Source of the DNA: Stenotrophomonas sp. UBA2629
GTDB taxonomy: Bacteria; Pseudomonadota; Gammaproteobacteria; Xanthomonadales; Xanthomonadaceae
Direction: 5' to 3'
Length of the DNA: 64,000 nucleotides
Assembly: GCA_002359895.1 (NCBI GenBank)
Contig: DEOB01000010.1
Location: 508,921 to 572,920 of the forward strand
The notes beneath the pieces were generated by a model. The model ran no database searches. It was not told the origin of the DNA and worked only from the letters and a program-made list of their open reading frames with translations. Positions 25,370 to 35,201 of this stretch are shown here, one piece after another (within the stretch, counting starts at the first letter, position 1; every line of letters starts with the position of its first letter). Made by a program: the position numbers and the translations under genes.

Positions 25370-25915
25370 ATGAGCGAACTTCCTGTCATCAACGACATTG
25401 CCCAAGCCAGCCAGTCGCTGAGCCTGGGTGCTACCCCGGCCGAACTCCACGGCGGCTTGACGGGCTGGCTGGCCGGCGGTGGCGCCGACCTGCAGGCCTG
25501 GCCGGCCAAGGTGCTGGCCGACGACAACATGCAGACCCCGGAAGCGGGCAGTGTGCTGGACCGGCTGCGTCTGGTCACCGTCGCGCAGCTGGAAGACCGT
25601 GACTTCGCTTTCGAGCTGGTGCTGGCTGATGCCTCCGCGCCGCTGCAGGCACGTACCGATGCCCTGTTCGAATGGTGCCGCGCCTTCCTTGGTGGCTTTG
25701 GCCTTGCCTCGGGCAAGCGCCCGCCGCTGAGCGAAGAGGGCGAAGAGGCCCTGCAGGATCTGGCGCGCCTGGCACAGGCAACCAGCGACCAGTTCGACAG
25801 TGCCGATGAAGACGAAGATGCATTGGCCGAGATCGAAGAGTTTGTCCGCGTGGCAGCGCTGCTGCTGCACGGCGACTGCGTGATGGGCCTGCGTCACCGC
25901 CAAAGCCTTAACTGA
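25370..25915 (+). CDS. YecA/UPF0149 family protein
   Basis: A 181-residue acidic protein of the UPF0149 family. The pattern ELHGGLTGWLAGGG near the start, LFEWCRAFLGGFGLA in the middle, and AEIEEFVRVAALLL at the end are characteristic. No metal-binding C-terminal SEC-C motif is present, unlike E. coli YecA. Its function is unknown; the gene usually lies upstream of pepP and ubiquinone genes, as here upstream of pepP. The ATG at 25370 fits the family start. Confidence 0.88.
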   Translation: MSELPVINDIAQASQSLSLGATPAELHGGLTGWLAGGGADLQAWPAKVLADDNMQTPEAGSVLDRLRLVTVAQLEDRDFAFELVLADASAPLQARTDALFEWCRAFLGGFGLASGKRPPLSEEGEEALQDLARLAQATSDQFDSADEDEDALAEIEEFVRVAALLLHGDCVMGLRHRQSLN

Positions 25916-25923
25916 GCAACTGC

Positions 25924-27249
25924 ATGAAGCGTCTTTCCGGGATCACGCCTGCCGAATACGCCAGCCGCCGCCGTCAGTTGATGGAGGCGGCCGGCGACGA
26001 TGCCATCCTCGTGTTGCCTGCCGCGCCCGAGCGCGTGCGCAGCCACGACACGTTTTATCCGTACCGGCAGGATTCGGATTTCTGGTACCTGAGCGGCTTT
26101 CAGGAGCCCGAAGCGGTGCTAGTGTTGATCCCGGGGCGGCGGCACGGGGAGGTGATCCTGTTCTGCCGCGAGCGCGACCCGGACCGCGAGGCCTGGGATG
26201 GCCCGCGCGAAGGTCAGGACGGTGCGGTGGCGCATTACGGCATGGACGATGCGTACCCCATCGACGACCTGGACGAAATTCTGCCGGGCCTGCTGGAAGG
26301 GCGTTCGCGGGTTTATTACCACTTTGGTCGCGATGCGGACTTCGATCTCAAGTTGATCGGCTGGGTAAACCGTGTCCGCTCGCAGGTGCGCAATGGCGCG
26401 CAACCGCCGCATGAATTCCTGGAACTCGGCCACCTGTTGCATGAGCAGCGGTTGTACAAATCAGCCGACGAAATCGTACTGATGCAGGCCGCTGCCGACA
26501 TCAGTGTGCGTGCGCACCGCGCGGCGATGCATGCCGCGCGCAGCGGTATTCATGAGTACGAACTGCAGGCCGAAGTGGAGCGTGAGTTCCGCCGGCATGA
26601 TGCCTGCCCGGCGTACAACAGCATTGTCGGTGCCGGCAGCAACGCCTGCGTGCTGCATTACCGCGACAACCGCAGCGGCAGCCGCGACGGTGACCTGGTA
26701 TTGATCGACGCCGGTGCCGAGTACCTGGGGTACGCCAGCGACATCACCCGTACGTTCCCGGTCAACGGCCGGTTCACGCCGGAGCAGCGCGCGCTGCATG
26801 ATCTGGTGCTGGCCGCGCAAGTGGCCGCGCTGGAGCAGGCGCAACCGGGCATCGCTTACGAAGAAGGGCACCTTGCCGCAGTCGAAGTGCTGACCGAAGG
26901 TCTGCTGAAGCTGGGGCTGCTGAAGGGCGACCTGGAAGAGAACATCATCGAGCGGCATTACCAGCGCTTCTACCGGCACAAGACCGGGCATTGGCTGGGC
27001 CTGGATGTACACGACGTTGGCGATTACCGCGTGGCCGGTGAGTCGCGGCTGTTGGAACCGGGCATGGTATTCACCATCGAACCGGGGCTGTACATCTCAC
27101 CGGACGACCGCAGTGTGGAGGCGCGTTGGCGCGGTATCGGCATTCGCATCGAAGACGATGTGCTGATCACCGAAGACGGCCACCGTGTGTTGACCGGTGC
27201 GCTGGAGCGTAGTGCGGACGAGATCGAGGCGCTGATGGCTGTGCGCTGA
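25924..27249 (+). CDS. pepP: Xaa-Pro aminopeptidase
   Basis: A 441-residue M24B metallopeptidase that removes N-terminal residues preceding proline. The N-terminal domain has SHDTFYPYRQDSDFWYLSGF. The C-terminal pita-bread domain holds the dimetal ligands: Asp in VLIDAGAEYLGY and DITRTFPV, His in HKTGHWLGLDVHDVG, and the two Glu in TIEPGLYI and GIRIEDDVLIT. Length matches E. coli PepP. It lies 8 nt downstream of the UPF0149 gene, an operon typical of gammaproteobacteria, but ubiH does not follow as it often does. Confidence 0.93.
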   Translation: MKRLSGITPAEYASRRRQLMEAAGDDAILVLPAAPERVRSHDTFYPYRQDSDFWYLSGFQEPEAVLVLIPGRRHGEVILFCRERDPDREAWDGPREGQDGAVAHYGMDDAYPIDDLDEILPGLLEGRSRVYYHFGRDADFDLKLIGWVNRVRSQVRNGAQPPHEFLELGHLLHEQRLYKSADEIVLMQAAADISVRAHRAAMHAARSGIHEYELQAEVEREFRRHDACPAYNSIVGAGSNACVLHYRDNRSGSRDGDLVLIDAGAEYLGYASDITRTFPVNGRFTPEQRALHDLVLAAQVAALEQAQPGIAYEEGHLAAVEVLTEGLLKLGLLKGDLEENIIERHYQRFYRHKTGHWLGLDVHDVGDYRVAGESRLLEPGMVFTIEPGLYISPDDRSVEARWRGIGIRIEDDVLITEDGHRVLTGALERSADEIEALMAVR

Positions 27250-27415
27250 GGCGCGGCCGTTCGGTGCTGGTGTTGGCGTTGGCGTTGGCCGTGAATCGCC
27301 TTTTTACTTTTGCTTGCTCTGGGCCGAAGTGTTCGATTGAAACCTTGGCTTGGAAGCTGCTTCGGCTGTAGCTGCCTTTGGGGTTGCAAGCCCGGTGTGT
27401 ATTTGCGGGAAGCCG

Positions 27416-27628
27416 CCCCTCTCCCCAACCCCTCTCCCGCAAGGGGAGAGGGGCTTGGTATGCCGCCCGTTGAAGCACCTGGTACACATTGAAGCGCTTC
27501 GCAGCTGCAGCTTTATGAGCTCTCTTCTTTGAGGGGAGATGGCCCATTGGGCTGCAGGTCAAAGCAGTCTTCTCAGTTGCAGCTTTGAAGCCCCTCTCCC
27601 CTTGCGGGAGAGGGGTTGGGGAGAGGGG
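27416..27628. repeat. 40-bp perfect inverted repeat made of A-type elements
   Basis: Left arm 27416-27455, right arm 27589-27628; the right arm reads AGCCCCTCTCCCCTTGCGGG and continues GAGAGGGGTTGGGGAGAGGGG. Each arm itself folds into a hairpin, and the two arms could also pair with each other across the spacer. Confidence 0.85.
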
Positions 27629-27684
27629 GCTTGAAAGCCGCAGCACAAAAAATTGCAGCCGGCACCGCATAGCGGTTAACCCAA

Positions 27685-27721
27685 TAAAAAACGCCGCGAT
27701 CCCAAGTGCGTTCGCGGCGTT
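27685..27721 (-). terminator. Intrinsic terminator of pepQ
   Basis: A 10-bp stem (27690-27699 with 27712-27721) with AACGCCGCGA as the left arm and an A-tract at 27685-27691, giving a U-tract on the minus strand. It lies 112 nt beyond the pepQ stop. Confidence 0.85.
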
Positions 27722-27832
27722 CCTGTGTTCTCAGCACCACGCGCAGTGTTGATGCGTGTCATTGATCCCGAATGCACTGCGCATCCGGGCACACCACCGC
27801 AATGACGGCTTCAGCTGCCGCCAATCACCTGA

Positions 27833-29161
27833 TCACGCCTGCGCGGCAAACACCGGGCGGGTGAGGTTGTCGGCTTCGCCGTCGGTGCACAGCACTTCGT
27901 CTTCGATGCGGATGCCGCCGTATGGGCGGAAGAAGTCCACGCGGTCCCAGTTGACGCTGGCAGCATTGCCGGCCTTTTTCACTTCATCCAACAGCATGTC
28001 GATGAAGTACAGGCCCGGCTCGATGGTCACGGTCATGCCGGGCTCCAGTACACGGGTCATGCGCAGGTAGGGGTGGCCTGCCGGGCGCTCGACGCGGCCC
28101 CCGTTTTCGCCAGCGGCAAACCCTGCGACATCGTGTACCTGCGCACCGATGAGGTGGCCGATGCCATGCGGGAAGAAGGCCGCGCTGACGCCAGTGGCCA
28201 AAGCAGTTTCAGGCGAGACGTTGATTACGCCGAAATCCTTGAGGATGCCCATCAGTGACAGGTGCGCATCAACATGCAGTTGCTTGTAGTCAAAACCGGC
28301 GCGCACGGCTTGGCACATTTTGATCTGCGCGGCGTCCACCGCATCAATCAAGGACTGGAACTCGTCATGGCCGCTGCTGGCATAGGTGCGGGTGATGTCG
28401 CTGGCGTAGCCATACGCCGAGGCACCGGCGTCGATCAGGAAGCTGCGCAGCGGCTGCGGTGCCTGCGTGCCCAGGTCGGTGTAATGCAGCACGGCGGCGT
28501 GTTCGTTGAGCGCGATGATGTTGCCGTAGGGCAACTCATTGGTGTCCTGGCCCACGGCGCTGCAGTAGGCCATGTGGATGCCGAACTCGCTGGCGCCGGC
28601 ACGGAAGGCGGCTTCAGCGGCGCGATGGCCGCGCACGGCATGCACCTGTGCCTGGCGCATCAAGGCGATCTCATACGGCGTTTTGAAGCCACGGTGCCAG
28701 TCCAGGTAATGGATGACCGCGTCGGGGTTGTTGGGTGCAAAGCCGCCCAGCGCGCTCTGCGCTTCGCCGAGGATGGCGCAGCGGCTGGGGTCTTTGGGCA
28801 GCAGCGGCAGCGCATCTTCCGGCTTGCGGATGATGTGGATGTCGAAATGCTCCACCCACCAGCCGTTGGGCGCGGCCGGCACCACGTGCCAGTAGTCGAA
28901 CGGCTGGTAGAACACCAGCGTCGGGCGCTTGCCGGGGGTGTGGATCAACCAGCTGTACGGCAGCTTGGTCAGCGGCAGCCAGGTCTTGAACTGCGGGTTG
29001 ACCGCATACGGATAGTCGCGGTCGTCAAACACCTGGTAGTGCTGGGTGCCGCTGGGGATGACCAGGTGGTCGAAACCGGCGCGCGCCAGTGCCGTGTCGG
29101 CGCGCTCGGTGAGCACGCCCAGGTGCTGGGAATACAGGGTGCCGGGATCTTGCGGGTTCAT
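27833..29161 (-). CDS. pepQ: Xaa-Pro dipeptidase
   Basis: A 442-residue M24B metallopeptidase specific for Xaa-Pro dipeptides (prolidase). The N-terminal region is like PepQ (LYSQHLGVLTERADTALARAGFDHLVIPSG). Metal ligands appear in FLIDAGASAYGYASDITRTY, in FPHGIGHLIGAQVHDV (His), and in TIEPGLYFI and GGIRIEDEVL (Glu). Length equals E. coli PepQ. Start at complement 29159-29161 because the family begins just before LYSQHLG. This makes two convergent M24 enzymes, PepP and PepQ, next to each other. Confidence 0.93.
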   Translation of the reverse strand: MNPQDPGTLYSQHLGVLTERADTALARAGFDHLVIPSGTQHYQVFDDRDYPYAVNPQFKTWLPLTKLPYSWLIHTPGKRPTLVFYQPFDYWHVVPAAPNGWWVEHFDIHIIRKPEDALPLLPKDPSRCAILGEAQSALGGFAPNNPDAVIHYLDWHRGFKTPYEIALMRQAQVHAVRGHRAAEAAFRAGASEFGIHMAYCSAVGQDTNELPYGNIIALNEHAAVLHYTDLGTQAPQPLRSFLIDAGASAYGYASDITRTYASSGHDEFQSLIDAVDAAQIKMCQAVRAGFDYKQLHVDAHLSLMGILKDFGVINVSPETALATGVSAAFFPHGIGHLIGAQVHDVAGFAAGENGGRVERPAGHPYLRMTRVLEPGMTVTIEPGLYFIDMLLDEVKKAGNAASVNWDRVDFFRPYGGIRIEDEVLCTDGEADNLTRPVFAAQA

Positions 29162-29244
29162 CGCCGTGGCTCGCTTGCAGGTGCGTGATGCGGGGCCTTG
29201 ATTTTGCCGCAATCGCCCGCCGGCTGCTGTGCCGTTTCCGGCAC

Positions 29245-29592
29245 TCAGGCCGGCGGAAGGCGGTCTTCTATCCAGCGTTGCAACTGATCGCGCTGGCTTT
29301 TTTCCAGGGTGAGGAAGCGGAAACCGGCCCAGGACTGCTCAGGCGCATGGGTGGGCTCGCACCACAGCAGGTGCACGCCGACGTCAATCTGCAAGGCGCC
29401 GCCACGGCTGTCGGTGATGGGGAACTGCAGTTGGTACAGCGCATCGTCATGCAGTGGCACCGAGGCGATCAGCAGCATGCCGGTTTCGGAAATGTTGCCG
29501 AGCCGACCGATCTGGCTGCCGGTCATCTGGTCGCGTACGGGCACCATTTCGGGCACCTGCAGGCGCGGTGCGCGGCGGGTGTTGGTGATCAT
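29245..29592 (-). CDS. PilZ domain protein
   Basis: A 115-residue single-domain protein. The c-di-GMP-binding motifs are visible: RRAPR (RxxxR) at residues about 6-10 and the D/N-x-S-x-x-G type motif in GNISETGMLL. A strand-rich core follows with VGVHLLW and AGFRFLTL. It likely senses c-di-GMP. Its ATG overlaps the stop of the upstream DUF1631 gene (ATGA), which suggests the two products work together. Confidence 0.88.
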   Translation of the reverse strand: MITNTRRAPRLQVPEMVPVRDQMTGSQIGRLGNISETGMLLIASVPLHDDALYQLQFPITDSRGGALQIDVGVHLLWCEPTHAPEQSWAGFRFLTLEKSQRDQLQRWIEDRLPPA

Positions 29593-32093
29593 GCGGGCTC
29601 TCCGGAGGGGGAGGTGTGGCCGGCAATGGAGCGCAGCGCACGCACTGTGGCCTGCCAGGCGCGGTCAATCAGGCGGCCCCGGTCTTCGGTGACGATGCGC
29701 AGTTGACCCTTGGCCATCAGCCGCGACAGCGTGTCCAGCGAATGCTCGGCCACTTTCTGCCCGCGTTGGTTGACGAACAATGCGTTGCCGGTGATCAGGC
29801 TGTACCAGGACAGGCGCTGGCGGTGGTTGTCGCCCTGTTGGTTGACGGTGAATTCAAACCACGTGCCGAATGGCAAGGTGCGCAGCTGGCGGTGATAGGC
29901 CTCTTCTTCCTCGCTGCGTGCCGGCTGGGCTTTCTTGCGGCGATCCTCTTCCTCGTCCGGCTCCCCGGCCTCGCCCAGGCGTGCGCGGGCTTTGAGCTTG
30001 GCGGCCAGTTCGGTGCGCGATGTGATGGCATCTTCGCCGCCGGGCGTGGACAGCCGCCGTGAGATGGCGGCCGCTTCGTCCTGGTGGTAGCCCACCTGCA
30101 GCAGGGCCTGCTCGATCTCTTCGCCGAAAGCGGTATCCGCCGCGCCGCCGGGCGCCATGCAGGTGATCTCGCTGATGCGATGGCTGGCCCGCTCACGTTG
30201 CTGCCATTCGTCCGAGCCTTCGCCCTGACGCAGCAGGGTGAGGGTGAGCACGTCGGCCCACGCCTTGCGCAGCAGGGTCTGCACGAACTTCGGCGGCTCG
30301 GTGGTTATGCACAATTCGTCGATGGTGTGGTTGGCCAACTGCTTGGCCGCTTCCAGGCGCTCCTTGCCACGCGCCGCTTCCACCTGCCTGCGCTCGGCCA
30401 TTTCGGCGCGACGTGCCGCAGCGCGCAGATGGCCTTGGATATGGTCGTTGGCTTCGACAAAAACCGCTTCGTCGCCTTGATAGTCGGTGACGACCTTGTT
30501 GACCGCATCTTTGAGCTTGAGCAGCAGCAGCGGGTCGCTGTCTTCGTCGCTGAGCCAGACCGCGCCGGATTCGGCCACCGCGTTGAGCAGTTCACGTGCG
30601 GGGTGCTGGTCGCGCAGGAAGAATTCCTGGTCGCTGATGGCAGCGCGTGCCAGTGGCACCTGCAGACGCTGCAGCAGATCGGCGGCGGGCCCTTCGCTGC
30701 GGACTTCGCGCTGCAACTGGGAATACAGCATGCCCAGCAGGTCCATCGTGTCGGCGTCCTGCATCGAGAGCGTTGCTGCCGGCCCGTGTTCGGCCTTGAT
30801 CTGCGACAGCATCGCTTCGCGGATGTCGGCAATGCTGTGGCGGCTGCCCGACGAGGATGCAGGTGCCTGCAGCTTGCCCAGCACGTTCATGGCCACCTGG
30901 GTGGATACCGGCTTTGCTGGCGGGCCTGCGGGGGCCTGCATTTGACCGGCAGCCGAGGGTGCCGGTGACTGCGCGGTGCCGAACTGTGGCATCGCACCTG
31001 CACCTGCCGAAGTCATCATTGCCGACGCACCGGCGGCTGCACCCATGCCTGCGGTGGCGCCGGCGGAACCCGCACCCGGCGAACCTGCCGTGCCACTCCC
31101 GGCCATCGTCAGTGCGTGGCGTGCGGCATCCAGCAGGGTGTGCAGGCTTTCCATGCTTGCGGCATTGGCTGCCGCCGCCTGCGGCGATGCAACCGGCATG
31201 GCGCCCGGTGACGCGGCGCTTGCGGGGTCATTGCCCTGTAGTTGATGGGAGATGCTGCTCCACGACGCGGCCGGCGCCTGGCCTTGCCAACTGGTCAGCG
31301 GCGCTTGACCGCCGGCACGGCTTGCAACGCCGTTGGCGTCGGCAGGCGTACCGGCACCGGCACCGGCTCCACGTGGCGCGGAGGGGCGGGGCAGGTGTGG
31401 GCGGTATACCAGGCCCGGCAGCACGCCTTCACGCTCCAGCAAGATGTTCAGCCGGTCCACCAGCTCGGCATGCCGCGCCAACACCATGCGATCGAACACC
31501 TGATAAAGCACCAACTGCGCGTCCAGGTTCAGCTGCATCTGCTCGCCACAGTCACGCAACGCGCGACACAGCGCGTACGGCCCCAGCGGCAGGCGTTCGG
31601 GATCGAACGCCGGCTGTGCGGCCAGTACCGCAAAACGTTGCCCCAGCAGCAGCAACGGGCTGGTGACACGAAAAGCTTCGCGCCGCGCCATTTCGTGCAG
31701 CACGATGTCGCGGTCGATATCGGTGTCTTCCACCAACGTCATTGATTTGAAGGCAGCCGAGTGCGCCTCGGCACTGGGTTTGGGCGGATCCTTGAAGGCT
31801 GCCAGTTGCCCGGCCAGCGCATCCAGAAAAATATCGGGCAGCTGTTCGGCGTGATCGCGCAACACCCGCAGCTGCGCGTAGACATCGGATTGGATCTGGC
31901 TGTTGTGGGCCATCTCCGCGCGTTTGAACAACGCGCGTTCGAAGTCGATGGCGGTGAGCTGCAGCGGTGTGCGCAGCACCTCATCGGCTACCTGAAATGT
32001 GCTTTCCAATAATTGGCGTACGCGGGCAGGTGCCGGTGTAGCCGCGACCCGAGCCATTGCTTGGCTGGATGAGCGTGGTGCAGTGCCTGACAT
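29589..32093 (-). CDS. DUF1631 domain protein
   Basis: An 834-residue cytoplasmic protein belonging to the DUF1631 family, which was once mis-annotated as thymidine phosphorylase. The N-terminal part is helical, followed by a low-complexity Ala/Gly/Met/Ser-rich linker (about residues 250-390), then a second helical block and a C-terminal region with KKAQPARSEEEEAYHRQLRTLPFGTWFEF, resembling a PilZ-like or Hfq-like sheet near the end (VNQRGQKVAEHSLD). The role is unknown. The PilZ gene directly downstream overlaps by 4 nt, hinting at c-di-GMP-linked regulation. Confidence 0.8.
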   Translation of the reverse strand: MSGTAPRSSSQAMARVAATPAPARVRQLLESTFQVADEVLRTPLQLTAIDFERALFKRAEMAHNSQIQSDVYAQLRVLRDHAEQLPDIFLDALAGQLAAFKDPPKPSAEAHSAAFKSMTLVEDTDIDRDIVLHEMARREAFRVTSPLLLLGQRFAVLAAQPAFDPERLPLGPYALCRALRDCGEQMQLNLDAQLVLYQVFDRMVLARHAELVDRLNILLEREGVLPGLVYRPHLPRPSAPRGAGAGAGTPADANGVASRAGGQAPLTSWQGQAPAASWSSISHQLQGNDPASAASPGAMPVASPQAAAANAASMESLHTLLDAARHALTMAGSGTAGSPGAGSAGATAGMGAAAGASAMMTSAGAGAMPQFGTAQSPAPSAAGQMQAPAGPPAKPVSTQVAMNVLGKLQAPASSSGSRHSIADIREAMLSQIKAEHGPAATLSMQDADTMDLLGMLYSQLQREVRSEGPAADLLQRLQVPLARAAISDQEFFLRDQHPARELLNAVAESGAVWLSDEDSDPLLLLKLKDAVNKVVTDYQGDEAVFVEANDHIQGHLRAAARRAEMAERRQVEAARGKERLEAAKQLANHTIDELCITTEPPKFVQTLLRKAWADVLTLTLLRQGEGSDEWQQRERASHRISEITCMAPGGAADTAFGEEIEQALLQVGYHQDEAAAISRRLSTPGGEDAITSRTELAAKLKARARLGEAGEPDEEEDRRKKAQPARSEEEEAYHRQLRTLPFGTWFEFTVNQQGDNHRQRLSWYSLITGNALFVNQRGQKVAEHSLDTLSRLMAKGQLRIVTEDRGRLIDRAWQATVRALRSIAGHTSPSGEPA

Positions 32094-32165
32094 CCTGGAT
32101 TCCTTCCCCCCCTAATGGGCGAGTTCTACCATTTTTGTGATGCGACCACCACTTTGACGGTGTGT

Positions 32166-33374
32166 TCAGGGAATGAACAACTCGACCACATCGTTCGTGA
32201 AACGGCGGCCCAGATCGGTCGGTGCCCAGTTTCCATTGCGGTTGGCAAGCCAGCCGCAGGCTGCGGCCTTGTCCAACGTAGATTGCAAAAAGCTGCGCGG
32301 CAAACCGGTGCGGGATTCAAAGTCGCGCAGGCTGAAGCCTTCGTGCAGGCGCAGCAGGTTGAGCATGTACTCAAATGGCAAGCGGTCTGGGCTGATCACA
32401 TCGTCGCCACCAATGGAGGCGGGTGTGCCAGCGGTATTCATGAAGGTCTGCGGATGCTTGTGCTTCCAGCGGCGCAGTACATGCTGTTCGGCGCCGGAAC
32501 TGATCTTGCCGTGCGCACCGGCACCGATGCCCAGGTAGTCACCGAAGCGCCAGTAGTTGAGGTTGTGCGCGCACTGGTAGCCTTCGCGGGCGTAAGCACT
32601 GACTTCGTAATGGCCGTAGCCGGCCTGCGCGAGCATTGCCTGGCAATGCTCCTGGATGTCCCAGGCGTGGTCTTCGTCGGGAATGCCCTGCGGCGGGCGG
32701 GCGAAGAACACCGTGTTCGGCTCCAGCGTGAGCTGGTAATGCGAGATGTGCGTGGGCTGCAGCGCGAAGGCGCGTTCCAGATCGTGCTCGGCCTGTGCCA
32801 GGGTCTGCTCCGGCAGCGCGTACATCAGGTCGATATTGAAATTGCTGTAGCCGGCGTCCTGCGCCAGCTTCACCGCGCGCTCGGCTTCGCTGCTGTCGTG
32901 GATGCGGCCCAGCCGCTTGAGCGCATCATCGTTGAAAGTCTGGATGCCGAAGCTGATGCGGTTCACCCCGGCGGCGCGGTAGCGGTCGAAGCGGCCGTGT
33001 TCGGCGGTGCCGGGGTTGGTCTCCAGCGTCACTTCCAGGTTCGGTGCGAAACGCAGCCGTGCACTGGCCGCTTGTAGGAAGCGGTCGATGGCTTCGGGGG
33101 GGAACAGGCTGGGCGTACCGCCGCCAAAGAACACGCTGCTGACCACGCGGCCCCAGACCAGTGGCAGGTCCTGGTCAAGGTCGCGGATCAGCGCATCAAT
33201 GTAGGCATCAAACGGCAGCTCGCCCTTGCCCGCGTGCGAGTTGAAATCGCAGTACGGGCATTTGCGCACGCACCACGGCAGGTGCACGTACAGCGCCAAC
33301 GGCGGTGGCACCAGTTGCACCTCGCCCGGTGTGCAGCCGCAGGCGTCGTCATGAAGGTGGGCGTGTGTACTCAT
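32166..33374 (-). CDS. hemW: Radical SAM haem chaperone HemW
   Basis: A 402-residue radical SAM protein. The cluster-binding motif is Cys35-x3-Cys39-x2-Cys42 (CVRKCPYCDF), the GGTP motif is FFGGGTPSLF, and the HemW pattern YVHLPWCVRKCPYCDFNSH, SFGIQTFNDDALKRLGR and YNFNIDLMYALPEQT-like segments follow, with a C-terminal HTH-like domain. HemW delivers haem to respiratory proteins; earlier annotations as coproporphyrinogen oxidase are wrong. Start at the ATG of MSTHAHLHDD; it begins 7 nt after the rdgB stop, the end of a four-gene operon. Confidence 0.93.
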   Translation of the reverse strand: MSTHAHLHDDACGCTPGEVQLVPPPLALYVHLPWCVRKCPYCDFNSHAGKGELPFDAYIDALIRDLDQDLPLVWGRVVSSVFFGGGTPSLFPPEAIDRFLQAASARLRFAPNLEVTLETNPGTAEHGRFDRYRAAGVNRISFGIQTFNDDALKRLGRIHDSSEAERAVKLAQDAGYSNFNIDLMYALPEQTLAQAEHDLERAFALQPTHISHYQLTLEPNTVFFARPPQGIPDEDHAWDIQEHCQAMLAQAGYGHYEVSAYAREGYQCAHNLNYWRFGDYLGIGAGAHGKISSGAEQHVLRRWKHKHPQTFMNTAGTPASIGGDDVISPDRLPFEYMLNLLRLHEGFSLRDFESRTGLPRSFLQSTLDKAAACGWLANRNGNWAPTDLGRRFTNDVVELFIP

Positions 33375-33381
33375 CTGTGTT

Positions 33382-33981
33382 TCAACGGGCCAGTTGGCTG
33401 GAGAGTTGCTGCAGCAGCAACTGCAGTGCCTTGGCACGGTGGCTGCGGCCGTTCTTCTGCGCCGGCTCCATCTGCGCGGCAGTCAGGTTGAGCTCTTCGT
33501 CCAGAAACACCGGGTTGTAGCCGAAGCCGTTGCTTCCGCGCAGCTCATTGATGATGCGGCCTTCCCAGCTGCCTTCACAGATCAGCGGCTGCGGATCGTT
33601 TGCATGGCGCAGCAGTACGATGACCGCGTAGAAACGCGCGGTGCGACGCTCGGCCGGTACATCACGCAGTGCATCCAGCAGCTTGGCGTTGTTGGCGGCA
33701 TCGTTGGTGGGGCTGCCGGCGTAGCGCGCGCTGTACAGGCCGGGGGCGCCGTCCAGTGCATCAACGATCAAACCGGAGTCATCGGCCAGTGCCGGCAAGC
33801 CAGTGGCTTCGCAGGCATGACGTGCCTTGATCAGCGCGTTTTCGACGAAGGTCAAGCCGGTTTCCGGTACGTCGCCCACGCCCAACTCGCCCTGCGGCAC
33901 GATCTGCAGCGGCAGCCCGGCCAACATGGCTTGGAGTTCTTTCAATTTGCCGGCGTTGCCGCTGGCCAGTACCAGTTTCAT
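33382..33981 (-). CDS. rdgB: XTP/dITP diphosphatase (RdgB/HAM1)
   Basis: A 199-residue nucleotide-pool sanitising pyrophosphatase that hydrolyses dITP, ITP and XTP. The start MKLVLASGNAGKLKEL, the VENALIKARHACEATGLPALADDSGL block with the catalytic acidic residues, and GSWEGRI and GFGYNPVF are diagnostic. Its start overlaps the upstream VOC gene by 4 nt. Confidence 0.95.
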   Translation of the reverse strand: MKLVLASGNAGKLKELQAMLAGLPLQIVPQGELGVGDVPETGLTFVENALIKARHACEATGLPALADDSGLIVDALDGAPGLYSARYAGSPTNDAANNAKLLDALRDVPAERRTARFYAVIVLLRHANDPQPLICEGSWEGRIINELRGSNGFGYNPVFLDEELNLTAAQMEPAQKNGRSHRAKALQLLLQQLSSQLAR

Positions 33982-34363
33982 TGCGTGGGCTCCAGCAGAT
34001 CCCAGGTGTTGCCGTACAGGTCGCGGAACACAGCGACGGTGGCATAAGGTTCTTCGCGTGGGGTTTCGAGAAACTCCACGCCGCGTTCGATCATGGCGGC
34101 GTGGTCGCGCCAGAAATCATCGGTGTTCAGAAAGAAACCCACGCGGCCGCCGGTCTGGTTACCGATGCGACTGCGTTGTTCCTCGTTGCTTGCCCGCGCC
34201 AGCAGCAGCGCCGCAGTGCTGCCATCGGTGGGGCCAACCACCACCCAGCGTTTGTTGCCCTGGTCGATATCGTCCAACAACGCGAAGCCCAGTTTGCCGG
34301 TGTACCAGGCAATGGCTTCGTCGTAATCGGCCACCACCATGGTGACCAGGGCAATGCGCCGGC

Positions 34364-34367
<4 letters not shown>
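33978..34367 (-). CDS. VOC (glyoxalase/bleomycin resistance) family protein
   Basis: A 129-residue single VOC unit. It starts with a typical strand (IALVTMVVADYDEAIAWY) and ends with the metal-side strand (VAVFRDLYGNTWDLLEP), which carries a potential acidic ligand (Glu). Substrate unknown. It sits inside the rph-rdgB-hemW operon with 4-nt overlaps at both ends. Confidence 0.85.
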
Positions 34368-35092
<725 letters not shown>

Positions 35093-35201
35093 GGGATGTC
35101 CGGATTACGAAGGTGTTCAGGGGGCGCCCGGGCGGTCAATAGGCCAGCCTCCGGGGGTGCCTAGGGTACCATTCGCCCTTTGCAACGCACCGGAAATCCA
35201 C

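Larger units (their letters stand above)
27250..27832. other. pepP-pepQ intergenic region with inverted palindromic repeats
   Basis: About 580 bp without a convincing gene, between convergent pepP and pepQ. Two A-type elements occur here. The 40-nt sequence at 27416-27455 is the exact reverse complement of 27589-27628, so a 40-bp inverted repeat with a 133-nt spacer is formed. The rest holds GC-rich runs with short GCAGCTGCAGCTTT motifs and the pepQ terminator. Confidence 0.75.
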
